A stretch of 64,000 nt of DNA from positions 81,681 to 145,680 of the forward strand of contig NZ_WTFT01000037.1 of assembly GCF_009861505.1 (NCBI RefSeq), written 5' to 3'. Shown piece after piece: positions 26,886-35,689 of the stretch (positions within the stretch are counted from its first letter, which is position 1; every line of letters begins with the position of its first letter). Source of the stretch: Pseudomonas izuensis (GTDB taxonomy: Bacteria > Pseudomonadota > Gammaproteobacteria > Pseudomonadales > Pseudomonadaceae). The notes under the pieces were generated by a model. That model made no database searches and had not been told where the DNA came from. It was given only the letters and a program-made list of their open reading frames with translations. The position numbers and the translations under genes were made by a program.

Positions 26886-27710
26886 CTACTGTTTTGGGGT
26901 ACTGACAGGTTGTTTCTGCTGCGCGTTCCAACGCTCGATATTGCGCTGCAGCACGGCCTCGGTCAGTCCGGACGCGGGCAATTCTGTCATCTTTTTGGCC
27001 AACTGTCCGCGCAACCACGGATCGTTGCAGGCCGAGTTATGGGAAACCGCCAGATACAGTCCCGGTTTGTCGACCGGTTGCGCGCGAGCGATCAGGTCGT
27101 TGGCCATGCCGAGCGTTTGCGCCATTGCCATGCCGGAATAGCGCCCGGCCAGGACGAATTCCACCTCACTGAGCAGCAACTTCTGAAAGGCCTCAGTCAA
27201 GTTGGGTGTACGGACAAGGGTCAGGTGCTGCTCGGCGTAAATACCGAAGGCGGAGGTCAATCGAGACTTTTCCGACAACGCGCCGGTATGACCGTGCAGG
27301 TCCTGCACGTCGTTGTAGACCAGCGGCGAATCCTTGCGGGTCCAGACCAGATAATCGTTTTCCAGCAAGGGCGGATGGATATAGTCCAGAGACTCCAGCT
27401 CGCCGACCGTCAACGGTGCATCGGCCAACATGTCCATGCGACCACTGCGCACCTCATCCAGGGCCTGGGAGCGTTTGCCGGCGTAAAGCAGTTCAACCTT
27501 GATGCCCAACTCTTGCGCCACTTGCTGCAACAGATCGGCGCTGGCGCCTATCAGGTGCCTGGGGTTTTGTGGGTCTTGCCACAGATAGGGTGGCGCATCC
27601 GGGCTGCCGGTGACCACCAGGCGCTCGCATTTGCCGGCCGCATTCGACAATACCGGCAACATTGTCAAACTCAGCAGCAATGACCAGCCACACATTCGAC
27701 GCGGATCCAT
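26886..27710 (-). CDS. Periplasmic solute-binding protein, type 3 fold
   Basis: A 274-residue secreted protein with a signal peptide ending near SNAAGKCE, then a bilobal binding domain (VTGSPDAPPYLW, SGRMDMLADAPLTVGE). It resembles extracellular solute-binding proteins of family 3 (amino-acid binders) but no ABC permease or ATPase is adjacent. It may instead be a sensory or orphan binder. GGAG lies before ATG 27710; a GTG at 27725 is possible. It is ten bases upstream of the DUF4398 gene, suggesting one transcript of three genes. Confidence 0.87.
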   Translation of the reverse strand: MDPRRMCGWSLLLSLTMLPVLSNAAGKCERLVVTGSPDAPPYLWQDPQNPRHLIGASADLLQQVAQELGIKVELLYAGKRSQALDEVRSGRMDMLADAPLTVGELESLDYIHPPLLENDYLVWTRKDSPLVYNDVQDLHGHTGALSEKSRLTSAFGIYAEQHLTLVRTPNLTEAFQKLLLSEVEFVLAGRYSGMAMAQTLGMANDLIARAQPVDKPGLYLAVSHNSACNDPWLRGQLAKKMTELPASGLTEAVLQRNIERWNAQQKQPVSTPKQ

Positions 27711-27746
27711 GGCATTACGCTCCACTCAAATCTGGTTAGATCTTCC

Positions 27747-27815
27747 CTTGTAGGAGCCGGCTTGCTGGCGATGGCGTCCTTGAGATCGCCATCGCCAGCA
27801 AGCCGGCTCCTACAG
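27747..27815. repeat. REPIN, CCAGC subtype
   Basis: Near-perfect arms CTTGTAGGAGCCGGCTTGCT and complement ending GGCTCCTACAG at 27815, with a short loop. It lies between the binding-protein start and the etfA terminator. Confidence 0.9.
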
Positions 27816-27822
27816 AAAGGGC

Positions 27823-27851
27823 AAAAAAAAGCCCGACCAGAAGGTCGGGCT
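27823..27851 (-). terminator. etfBA operon terminator
   Basis: AGCCCGACC (27830-27838) pairs with GGTCGGGCT (27843-27851) over AGAA, followed on the minus strand by a T-run. It is 23 bases past the etfA stop. Confidence 0.93.
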
Positions 27852-27873
27852 CTTTATAAGTGAAGCAGCCGGA

Positions 27874-28803
27874 TTAGACCAGCTTCTCCAGCTCAGGGAT
27901 GGCTTCGAACAGGTCTGCCACCAGGCCGTAATCGGCCACCTGGAAGATCGGCGCTTCTTCGTCCTTGTTGATCGCTACGATCACTTTGGAGTCTTTCATG
28001 CCGGCCAGGTGCTGGATCGCGCCGGAGATACCGACCGCGATGTACAGCTGTGGAGCAACGATCTTGCCGGTCTGACCGACCTGCATGTCGTTGGGTACGA
28101 AACCTGCGTCGACCGCGGCGCGGGAAGCACCGACGGCAGCGCCCAGCTTGTCGGCCAGGGCGTACAGGTGTTTGAAGTTGTCGCCGTTTTGCATGCCGCG
28201 GCCGCCGGAAACGACAATCTTGGCAGCGGTCAGTTCCGGACGATCGGACTTGGCCAGCTCTTCGCCGACGAAGCTGGAGATTGCAGCATCGTGAGCAGCA
28301 GCAACGGATTCAACCGAAGCCGAACCACCAACAGCTGCAACCGGGTCGAAACCGGTGGCACGCACGGTGATCACCTTGACCGCAGCGTTCGACTGAACGG
28401 TGGCGATGGCGTTACCGGCGTAGATCGGACGCTTGAAAGTGTCAGCGCTTTCTACCGAGATGATCTCGGAGATCTGGTCAACGTCCAGTGCAGCGGCAAC
28501 GCGCGGCAGGATGTTTTTGCCGTTGGAAGTGGCGGCAGCCAGGATGTGGCTGTAACCCTTGCCCAGCTCGGCAACCAATGGCGCAACGTTTTCCGGCAGC
28601 TGATGCGCGTAAGCAGCATTGTCAGCGTTCAGGACTTTGCTCACACCAGCGATTTTCGCTGCGGCTTCAGCCACGGCGCCAGCGCCTTGACCTGCAACCA
28701 GCACGTGGATGTCGCCGCCGATTTTGGCAGCGGCAGCAACGGTGTTCAGCGTGGCCGGGGCCAGCACTTTGTTGTCGTGTTCAGCAATAACCAAGATAGT
28801 CAT
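27874..28803 (-). CDS. etfA: Electron transfer flavoprotein alpha subunit
   Basis: Carries the FAD of ETF, which accepts electrons from acyl-CoA and other dehydrogenases and passes them to ETF-quinone oxidoreductase. It has 309 residues, the standard length. The C-terminal FAD-binding signature LYIAVGISGAIQHLAGM and NKDEEAPIFQVADYGLV is intact. The ATG immediately follows the etfB stop (28804), so the pair is translationally coupled. Confidence 0.97.
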   Translation of the reverse strand: MTILVIAEHDNKVLAPATLNTVAAAAKIGGDIHVLVAGQGAGAVAEAAAKIAGVSKVLNADNAAYAHQLPENVAPLVAELGKGYSHILAAATSNGKNILPRVAAALDVDQISEIISVESADTFKRPIYAGNAIATVQSNAAVKVITVRATGFDPVAAVGGSASVESVAAAHDAAISSFVGEELAKSDRPELTAAKIVVSGGRGMQNGDNFKHLYALADKLGAAVGASRAAVDAGFVPNDMQVGQTGKIVAPQLYIAVGISGAIQHLAGMKDSKVIVAINKDEEAPIFQVADYGLVADLFEAIPELEKLV

Positions 28804-29553
28804 TTAGATTACCTTCGCTTCGTTTTTCAGTTTCTCGACCAGTTCAGCCACCGACTTGACCTTGATACCCGCGCTGCGTGCAGCAGGCGCTTCGACTTTC
28901 ACGGTCTTGTTGGTGGAGGCGGTGGAAACGCCCAAAGCGTCCGGAGTCAGCACTTCGAGAGGCTTCTTCTTGGCTTTCATGATGTTTGGCAGGGACGCGT
29001 AGCGCGGCTCGTTCAAACGCAGGTCGGTGGTGACGATGGCCGGCAGTTTCAGGGAAACGGTCTGCGCGCCGCCGTCGATTTCACGGGTGACAGCCACGCT
29101 GTCGCCGCTGATTTCGACTTTGGAGGCGAATGTGCCCTGACCATAGCCGCTCAATGCAGCGAGCATCTGGCCAGTCTGGTTGTTGTCGCTGTCGATGGCT
29201 TGTTTGCCAAGGATCACCAGCTGAGGCTGTTCCTTGTCGACAACAGCTTTCAACAGTTTGGCAACGGCCAGGGAAGTCAGATCTTCGGCGGATTCGACGA
29301 GGATGGCGCGGTCGGCACCCAGAGCCAGCGCGGTGCGCAGTTGCTCTTGAGCGGTGGACGGGCCGACGGAGACGACGACGATTTCAGTCGCAACGCCTTT
29401 CTCTTTCAGACGTACGGCTTCTTCCACTGCGATTTCGCAGAACGGGTTCATCGACATCTTGACGTTGGCAAGATCGACGCCGGAATTGTCCGCCTTGACG
29501 CGGACCTTGACGTTGTAATCCACAACGCGTTTGACAGCTACAAGAACCTTCAT
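28804..29553 (-). CDS. etfB: Electron transfer flavoprotein beta subunit
   Basis: The AMP-binding partner of EtfA, 249 residues. Seen: the N-terminal MKVLVAVKRVVDYNVKVRV, the NPFCEIAVEEAVRLKE signature and the recognition-loop region LRLNEPRYASLPNIMKAKKK that docks acyl-CoA dehydrogenases. It is the first gene of the etfBA operon, divergent from the ETF-quinone oxidoreductase gene; the shared region includes a PsrA-type box. Confidence 0.97.
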   Translation of the reverse strand: MKVLVAVKRVVDYNVKVRVKADNSGVDLANVKMSMNPFCEIAVEEAVRLKEKGVATEIVVVSVGPSTAQEQLRTALALGADRAILVESAEDLTSLAVAKLLKAVVDKEQPQLVILGKQAIDSDNNQTGQMLAALSGYGQGTFASKVEISGDSVAVTREIDGGAQTVSLKLPAIVTTDLRLNEPRYASLPNIMKAKKKPLEVLTPDALGVSTASTNKTVKVEAPAARSAGIKVKSVAELVEKLKNEAKVI

Positions 29554-30100
29554 GGATTCCTCGTTACTCTCCGGTGAAAAGAAAGTCGCCTAGGCGAACC
29601 TGGCGGTTGATGCTCATGGGGCGCAAGGGCACCTCTAAAAACGCCGGCATTCGTGTCAAAGTGACCATCGCTCACGATGTTCATGACCGTTCGTCAGTGG
29701 TGACCAACGAGTCATTCAATATCGCGGCGTGTAAACTGCGCGCAACCCCGAACGGCGCGTCACCTTGTACTGCCATCGCCCTGTCTTTAGAGGTGCTCTT
29801 GAAACCAACAGTCAGCCTACGGCGAGCGCAAAACCGCCCGTATCTTGACCGGAACACCTATTCCGGTCAATACGGCAAAATAGCCGTTCATAACCCGCGT
29901 GACTTTGATTTCTCTGGCTTTGCGGCAATTCAAACAAACGTTTGTATTGGACGCTAGGAGTGGTGTAGATATAATGCGCCACCCAGAGAGAAAGGTGGTT
30001 CATCGATTGTCCTCTTCCCGCATTGTGCAGGGATTCATGGATGCGACACCAAACTTCCAATTAGAAAAAAAACTGTTGAGCCTTGAGTAGGAGATAACCT
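29554..30100. other. Divergent control region of etfBA and ETF-QO
   Basis: 547 bases with no supported gene. Contents: an 11-bp inverted repeat GCACCTCTAAA (29629-29639) / TTTAGAGGTGC (29786-29796) about 150 bases apart, near etfB, and a PsrA-type palindrome at 29931-29944, nearer the ETF-QO gene. An open frame at 29574-29957 lacks coding character and a ribosome site. Confidence 0.7.
29931..29944. promoter_or_regulatory. PsrA-type operator
   Basis: CAAACAAACGTTTG fits the described PsrA consensus (G/CAAAC, N2-4, GTTTG/C). PsrA is a TetR-family, fatty-acid-responsive regulator in Pseudomonas, and etf genes are recalled as targets in P. aeruginosa. It lies 157 bases upstream of the ETF-QO start. 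Confidence 0.75.
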
Positions 30101-31765
30101 GTGGAACGCGAATACATGGAATTCGACGTGGTCATCGTCGGTGCCGGCCCCGCTGGTCTTTCCGCCGCCTGCCGATTGAAGCAGAAGGCCGCCGAAGCCG
30201 GTAAGGAAATCAGCGTCTGCGTGGTTGAAAAAGGCTCCGAAGTCGGTGCTCACATCCTGTCCGGTGCGGTGTTCGAGCCTCGGGCCCTGAACGAATTGTT
30301 CCCGAACTGGAAAGAACTCGGCGCACCGCTGAACACGCCGGTCACCCGCGACGACATTTTCGTGCTGAAAAACGCCGAAAGCGCGCAGAAAGTTCCAGAC
30401 TTCTTTGTGCCCAAGACCATGCACAACGAAGGCAACTACATCATCTCCCTGGGCAACCTGTGCCGCTGGCTGGCCCAGCAGGCCGAGAACCTGGGCGTGG
30501 AAATCTACCCGGGCTTCGCCGCCCAGGAAGCGCTGTTCGACGAAAATGGTGTGGTCCGCGGGATCATCACCGGTGATCTGGGCGTTGATCGCGAAGGTCA
30601 TCCGAAAGAAGGCCTGTACACCCCGGGTATGGAACTGCGTGGCAAGTACACGCTGTTCGCCGAAGGTTGCCGTGGCCACATCGGCAAGCAACTGATCAAG
30701 CGCTTCAACCTCGACAGCGATGCCGACGCCCAGCATTACGGCATCGGCCTGAAGGAAATCTGGGAAGTTGACCCGGCCAAACACCAGCCAGGCCTGGTGG
30801 TACACACCGCCGGTTGGCCGATGGACATCATGGGCACCGAGAACACCGGCGGCTCGTTCCTCTATCACCTGGAAAACAACCAGGTCGTCGTCGGCCTGAT
30901 CGTCGACCTGTCCTACAGCAACACCTTCCTGTCGCCGTTCGACGAGTTTCAGCGCCTCAAGCACCACCCGGTGCTCAAGCAGTACCTCGAAGGCGGCAAG
31001 CGCATCAGCTACGGCGCCCGCGCCATCTGCAAGGGCGGCCTGAACTCGCTGCCGAAAATGGTGTTCAAGGGCGGCGCGCTGATCGGTTGCGACCTCGGCA
31101 CCCTCAACTTCGCCAAGATCAAAGGCAGCCATACCGCGATGAAGTCCGGCATGCTCGCTGCCGAGTCCGTGGCTGACGCGCTGTTCGCCGACCTGGACGG
31201 CACTGCAGAACTGACCACCTACGTGGACGCGTTCAAGAAGAGCTGGCTCTACGACGAACTGTTCGCCAGCCGTAACTTCGGCCCGGCGATCCACAAGTTC
31301 GGCGCCATCGTCGGTGGCGGTTTCAACTGGCTTGACCAGAACATCTTCGGCGGCAAACTGCCGTTCACCCTGCACGACACCAAGCCAGATTACGCTTGCC
31401 TGAAACTGGCGGCCGACTGCAAGAAGATCGACTACCCGAAACCGGACGGCAAGATCAGCTTCGACAAATTGAGCTCGGTGTTCATCTCCGGTACCAACCA
31501 CGAAGAAGAGCAGCCGTGCCACCTGAAGCTGGCTGATGCGAGCATCCCGATCACCAAGAACCTGCCGCTGTACGACGAACCTGCCCAGCGCTACTGCCCG
31601 GCCGGCGTGTATGAAGTAGTTACCAAGGAAGACGGCGAGAAGCGCTTCCAGATCAACGCCCAGAACTGTGTTCACTGCAAGACCTGCGACATCAAGGATC
31701 CTGCGCAGAACATCACCTGGGTCACCCCGGAAGGCGCTGGCGGCCCGACTTACCCGAACATGTAA
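30101..31765 (+). CDS. Electron transfer flavoprotein-ubiquinone oxidoreductase
   Basis: Membrane-associated enzyme that takes electrons from ETF and reduces ubiquinone, so it links beta-oxidation to respiration. It has 554 residues. The FAD loop VIVGAGPAGLSAACRL is near residue 10. The C-terminal 4Fe-4S segment has NCVHCKTCDIKDP with the fourth Cys upstream (YCPAGVYE). A GTG start at 30101 follows TAGGAG at seven bases; an ATG five codons later is possible. A strong terminator follows the stop. It is divergent from etfBA and shares the PsrA-box region. Confidence 0.97.
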   Translation: MEREYMEFDVVIVGAGPAGLSAACRLKQKAAEAGKEISVCVVEKGSEVGAHILSGAVFEPRALNELFPNWKELGAPLNTPVTRDDIFVLKNAESAQKVPDFFVPKTMHNEGNYIISLGNLCRWLAQQAENLGVEIYPGFAAQEALFDENGVVRGIITGDLGVDREGHPKEGLYTPGMELRGKYTLFAEGCRGHIGKQLIKRFNLDSDADAQHYGIGLKEIWEVDPAKHQPGLVVHTAGWPMDIMGTENTGGSFLYHLENNQVVVGLIVDLSYSNTFLSPFDEFQRLKHHPVLKQYLEGGKRISYGARAICKGGLNSLPKMVFKGGALIGCDLGTLNFAKIKGSHTAMKSGMLAAESVADALFADLDGTAELTTYVDAFKKSWLYDELFASRNFGPAIHKFGAIVGGGFNWLDQNIFGGKLPFTLHDTKPDYACLKLAADCKKIDYPKPDGKISFDKLSSVFISGTNHEEEQPCHLKLADASIPITKNLPLYDEPAQRYCPAGVYEVVTKEDGEKRFQINAQNCVHCKTCDIKDPAQNITWVTPEGAGGPTYPNM

Positions 31766-31780
31766 GCCGAACGCCACAAC

Positions 31781-31814
31781 AAAAAATGCCCCGACTGGTC
31801 GGGGCATTTTTTTT
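31781..31814 (+). terminator. Terminator after ETF-QO
   Basis: AATGCCCCGAC pairs with GTCGGGGCATT with a tight loop and eight T at the 3' end. It is 16 bases past the stop codon. Confidence 0.95.
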
Positions 31815-31825
31815 GCGAACGTAAA

Positions 31826-31918
31826 CCTGCAGGAGCTGGTTTGCCAGCGAAGAGGCCTGCACATCCAACATCGACGTCGCCGGACACACCGCCTTCGCCA
31901 GCAAGCCGGCTCCTACAG
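31826..31918. repeat. REPIN, degenerate CCAGC subtype
   Basis: Arms CCTGCAGGAGCTGGTTTGCC and TTCGCCAGCAAGCCGGCTCC are imperfect (mismatches GCAGG/TGTAG and TGGTT/CGGCT), so this may be an older copy. Confidence 0.8.
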
Positions 31919-31942
31919 ATCAGAGGTGCGCACCAAGGCCAT

Positions 31943-31980
31943 AAAAAATGCCCGTATCTCGCGACACGGGCATTTTCTTT
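31943..31980 (-). terminator. aroP terminator
   Basis: On the minus strand ATGCCCGT pairs with ACGGGCAT (31948-31955 and 31966-31973), followed by T-run. It lies 20 bases beyond the aroP stop. Confidence 0.9.
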
Positions 31981-31999
31981 AGCCGGCCAGCCGATATTC

Positions 32000-33418
32000 C
32001 TATCGGGTGGCGGAACCCACCACAGCAGCCCCTGCATCACGGCGCTTGTTCTTGATGCCGTAGCAGCCCCACATGAACACGAGCCACACCGGAATCGCGT
32101 ACACCGATGTCTGGATCCCCGGAATCAACAACATCACACCGAGAATGAACACCACGAACGCCAGGCAGATGAAGTTGCCATACGGATACCACAAGGCCTT
32201 GAACAGCGGCGTTTGTTTGGTCTTGTTCATGTGCTGGCGGAACTTGAAGTGCGAGTAGCTGATCATCGCCCAGTTGATCACCAGGGTGGCCACCACCAGC
32301 GACATCAACAGTTCCAGCGCGTTCTGCGGGATCAGGTAGTTCAGCAGCACCGCAATCAGCGTCACGGCAGCCGAAGCCAGGATCGAACGCACCGGCACGC
32401 CGCGCTTGTCGATCTTCGCCAAAGCCTTCGGTGCATCGCCCTGCTCGGCCATGCCCAGCAGCATGCGGCTGTTGCAGTAGGTGCCGCTGTTGTACACCGA
32501 CAGCGCCGCGGTCAGGACCACGAAGTTGAGGATGTGCGCGGCGGTGTTGCTGCCGAGCATAGAGAACACTTGCACGAAGGGGCTACCGCTGTAGGAGTCA
32601 CCGGACGCGTTCAACGTGGTCAGCAGGCTATCCCAAGGTGTCAGCGACAGCAGGATGACCAGGGCGCCGATGTAGAAAATCAGGATCCGGTAGATCACCT
32701 GGTTAATGGCTTTCGGGATCACGGTTTTCGGCTTGTCCGCTTCGGCAGCGGTAAAACCGAGCATTTCCAGACCACCGAAGGAAAACATGATGAACGCCAT
32801 GGCCATTACCAGACCGCTGACACCGTTCGGGAAGAAGCCGCCGTGGGACCACAGGTTACTGACCGCCGCTTGCGGGCCGCCATTGCCGCTGACCAGCAGG
32901 TAGCTGCCCAGGGCAATCATGCCGACGATCGCCACGACCTTGATGATCGCGAACCAGAACTCGGCCTCGCCAAAGACTTTGACGTTGGCCAGGTTGATGG
33001 CGTTGATCAGCACAAAAAACGCAGCCGCGGAGACCCAGGTCGGGATGTCCGGTGCCCAGTAGTGGATGTATTTGCCGACCGCTGTCAGCTCAGACATGCC
33101 CACCAGAATGTACAGGATCCAGCAGTTCCAGCCCGACAGGAAGCCGGCAAAGCCGCCCCAGTACTTGTGCGCGAAATGGCTGAAGGAGCCGGCCACCGGA
33201 TCTTCGACGATCATTTCGCCCAGTTGGCGCATGATCATGAAGGCGATGAAGCCGCAGATGGCGTAGCCGAGGATCATCGACGGGCCGGCGGATTTCAGCA
33301 CCCCGGCCGAGCCGAGGAACAAACCGGTACCAATCGCGCCACCGAGGGCGATCAATTGAATGTGGCGATTTTTCAGGCCGCGTTTCAGCTCGCCTGAATG
33401 CGAGTTTTGTCCACTCAT
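32000..33418 (-). CDS. aroP: Aromatic amino acid permease AroP
   Basis: APC-superfamily proton symporter for phenylalanine, tyrosine and tryptophan, 472 residues with about 12 transmembrane helices. Most of the length matches E. coli AroP as I recall it, for example RGLKNRHIQLIALGGAIGTG, the amino-acid-binding loop near GSAGVLKSAGP, and SFGGLEMLGFTAAEAD. ATG 33418 starts at MSGQNSHSGELK; a frame to 33436 adds only six residues. The upstream region is long (878 bases), but no clear TyrR/PhhR box was found in it. Substrate preference among AAT permeases cannot be fixed from sequence alone. Confidence 0.85.
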   Translation of the reverse strand: MSGQNSHSGELKRGLKNRHIQLIALGGAIGTGLFLGSAGVLKSAGPSMILGYAICGFIAFMIMRQLGEMIVEDPVAGSFSHFAHKYWGGFAGFLSGWNCWILYILVGMSELTAVGKYIHYWAPDIPTWVSAAAFFVLINAINLANVKVFGEAEFWFAIIKVVAIVGMIALGSYLLVSGNGGPQAAVSNLWSHGGFFPNGVSGLVMAMAFIMFSFGGLEMLGFTAAEADKPKTVIPKAINQVIYRILIFYIGALVILLSLTPWDSLLTTLNASGDSYSGSPFVQVFSMLGSNTAAHILNFVVLTAALSVYNSGTYCNSRMLLGMAEQGDAPKALAKIDKRGVPVRSILASAAVTLIAVLLNYLIPQNALELLMSLVVATLVINWAMISYSHFKFRQHMNKTKQTPLFKALWYPYGNFICLAFVVFILGVMLLIPGIQTSVYAIPVWLVFMWGCYGIKNKRRDAGAAVVGSATR

Positions 33419-34100
33419 GAAAAGGGTCTCACGCAAGGTTTGATGATGTTCAGTAGACGTTGCTGCTTGTAAAGGGCGTTAAGCGGCACCGATCAAACCC
33501 CAGCGCAGGCACCAGGAGTTCAGCGTATTTACAACGGTCATGCGTCACCTGTTTGTTTTTATCTGTGACGAAATCGAACCCGACACGCTCGTGACGCGGC
33601 GGAGTGAACAAGGCGGATAGCCTTGAGGTTTGCGCAGATGCGCAGGAGGTCACAGGTAAAACGCGGCGCATTGTACACCGCTAACCCCCTGCTGCCAGAC
33701 ACCACTGGATCAGTGTGTTGGTTGCCGGGATTGCCTGTGTCCACCCCGAGAGGCTCGGGCGGCTGCAAAAAGGGAGTCAGGCCTTTGCAGGCCTTTGAAG
33801 GGGACAGTCGAAAAACCGGCCCACGCTGAGAGCTGGAAACGGATTGCGGCGTTCATTGCGCCTCCTTTTTGTTATGCACCTGCACGACAGGCATGGCGCG
33901 CATAACACCTTGCCTGGGGTGGGGAAACAAGCGGGATAGAGCGGTGAATAGAGATCGAAAGGGTTATGGAGCGGAAGAAATTTCTTACAGTCTCTGCGCA
34001 ATGAAGATTTCTCGGGGCCAATCGGCAAAATTCGTCAGGTTTTCTTTACGGATCGTAAAACTGTCTTTCCAACCTGAGCAATGCAGCGATCCTGCCGACG

Positions 34101-34192
34101 CTTTCGCGGGCAAGCCCGCTCCCACAGGTATTGGTGCTCCCACAGATTTTGGGCTCGGCCCAATCACTGTGGGAGCGGGCTTGCCCGCGAAG
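34101..34192. repeat. REPIN with extra half-copy
   Basis: Arms CTTTCGCGGGCAAGCCCGCT and complement. The spacer contains an additional GCTCCCACAG fragment (about 34136-34145), as if partially duplicated. Confidence 0.85.
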
Positions 34193-34227
34193 AGGGACTG
34201 GCAGAAACCACATCACTTAAGCCAGGT

Positions 34228-34260
34228 AAAAAAAAACGCCAACCCGAAGGCTGGCGTTTC
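34228..34260 (-). terminator. rluB terminator
   Basis: On the minus strand AAACGCCA pairs with TGGCGTTT (34234-34241 and 34252-34259) followed by T. It lies 37 bases beyond the rluB stop. Confidence 0.88.
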
Positions 34261-34296
34261 TCACTTGCAGCTCAAAGCTCGAAGCTTACCGCTGCT

Positions 34297-35529
34297 TCAC
34301 TCCGGCTTGCGACGACCAAAGCCCGGACGCTGACCGGAACCGGCCGGCGCTCCGCGACGCTTGCCCGACGGTTTGTCACCGTCGACCAGCTTGATCCCCG
34401 GACGCTTCGGCGCCGGCTTGGCCGGGCGCTTGGTCTCGGCCGGACGATCCGCCACTGGCGTACCGCGACCTGCTGGAGCACCACGACCTTCGCCACGCTC
34501 GGTGCGGCCGCTGGCCGGACGCGGAGTGCGTGGGCCGCGCTCACCGTCCTGGCGTGCAGCAGGCTTGCGACCTGGACGCTCGCCTTCGATCTGCGGCTCA
34601 CGATTGACTCGCGGGCTGGTGGCCGGCTCACCGGTGGCTGGACGCAGAGTGCGCACGCGGTCGGTCTTGGCCATTGGCCGCGACGATTTACGCTGCATGC
34701 GCTCAAGCTTGTCTTTGCTCTTGGCGGTCATTTGCGGCATGGCCACCGGGGTCAGACCTACTTCAGCACTCAGAATGTCGACTTCGTACTGGCTCATTTC
34801 GCGCCAGCGGCCCATCGGCAGGTCGGAGTTGAGGAACACCGGACCAAAACGCACGCGTTTCAGACGGCTGACCACCAGGCCCTGGGATTCCCACAGACGA
34901 CGAACCTCACGGTTACGGCCTTCCATCACCACGCAGTGATACCAGTGGTTGAAGCCTTCGCCGCCGGGCGCCTGCTTGATGTCGGTGAACTTGGCCGGGC
35001 CATCTTCGAGCACGATGCCCGCTTTCAGGCGCTCGATCATCTCGTCGTCCACTTCGCCACGCACACGTACCGCGTATTCACGGTCCATTTCGTAGGACGG
35101 GTGCATCAGGCGGTTGGCCAACTCACCGTCGGTGGTGAACATCAGCAGACCGGTGGTGTTGATGTCCAGGCGACCGATGTTGATCCAGCGGCCTTCTTTC
35201 GGGCGCGGCATCTTGTCGAACACGGTCGGACGACCTTCCGGGTCGACACGGGTGCAGATTTCGCCATCGGGCTTGTTGTACATGATCACGCGGCGTACCG
35301 ACTCGGCGGCTTCTTCGCGCTTGATCACCTTGCCATCAATGGTGATGGCGTCGTGCATATCGACGCGCTGCCCGAGGGTGGCGTCTTTGCCGTTGACCTT
35401 GATACGGCCGTGGCTGATCCAGGCTTCCACGTCACGGCGCGAGCCAACGCCGATACGGGCGAGGACTTTCTGCAGTTTTTCGCCTGCTGGGCCAATTGGC
35501 TGGTCGTCTTTCTGGTCGTTGATACTCAT
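34297..35529 (-). CDS. rluB: 23S rRNA pseudouridine 2605 synthase RluB
   Basis: Isomerises U2605 of 23S rRNA to pseudouridine. 410 residues: an S4 RNA-binding domain (about 15-70, KLQKVLARIGVGSRRDVEAW), a catalytic domain (about 75-245) with the aspartate in GRLDINTTGLLM, and a long basic low-complexity tail (about 255-410, rich in Arg, Pro, Gly, Lys). E. coli RluB has about 290 residues, so the tail is an extra of about 110-120 residues, common in Pseudomonas. It is the last gene of the string PHP-yciO-scpA-scpB-rluB, separated from scpB by 261 bases and a REPIN. Confidence 0.95.
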   Translation of the reverse strand: MSINDQKDDQPIGPAGEKLQKVLARIGVGSRRDVEAWISHGRIKVNGKDATLGQRVDMHDAITIDGKVIKREEAAESVRRVIMYNKPDGEICTRVDPEGRPTVFDKMPRPKEGRWINIGRLDINTTGLLMFTTDGELANRLMHPSYEMDREYAVRVRGEVDDEMIERLKAGIVLEDGPAKFTDIKQAPGGEGFNHWYHCVVMEGRNREVRRLWESQGLVVSRLKRVRFGPVFLNSDLPMGRWREMSQYEVDILSAEVGLTPVAMPQMTAKSKDKLERMQRKSSRPMAKTDRVRTLRPATGEPATSPRVNREPQIEGERPGRKPAARQDGERGPRTPRPASGRTERGEGRGAPAGRGTPVADRPAETKRPAKPAPKRPGIKLVDGDKPSGKRRGAPAGSGQRPGFGRRKPE

Positions 35530-35689
35530 CTGGGCACCTCCCGGTGTGGTCTGAAAACTGGGTACTTGGGCGAAGGGATCGCCGAAGGGTCGCGAATCAT
35601 ACGCGCATGAGTGCGTTTGCGCATCAGAGACTAGCTGATCAATGCAAGGTTACTTGCTTTTCCGCCGACCGGTGGTGCGTCACAAATCT

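Larger units (their letters stand above)
33419..34296. other. Long intergenic region upstream of aroP
   Basis: 878 bases between aroP and rluB, the longest gap here. Contents: an 8-bp inverted repeat TGTTATGC (33870-33877) / GCATAACA (33900-33907), a REPIN (34101-34192) and the rluB terminator (34228-34260). The frames present look non-coding (no ribosome sites, no domain). Nothing identifiable is seen in 33419-33860; an unrecognised small RNA or long leader cannot be excluded. Confidence 0.6.

Noticed and set aside
29574..29957. 127-codon plus-strand open frame in the etf control region
   Set aside because: No ribosome site, no domain, and it spans the regulatory repeats.
30035..31864. 609-codon minus-strand open frame
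   Set aside because: It lies over the ETF-quinone oxidoreductase gene on the opposite strand and has no ribosome site or domain.
31841..33397. 518-codon plus-strand open frame
   Set aside because: Antisense to aroP, His/Gln-rich composition typical of a shadow frame.
33463..33480. TyrR/PhhR-like box (TGTAAA...) upstream of aroP
   Set aside because: Only the left half-site matches; the right half (TAAGCG) does not fit TTTACA.
33777..34028. Small minus-strand frame upstream of aroP
   Set aside because: No ribosome site, Cys/Arg/Pro-rich composition, no family likeness.
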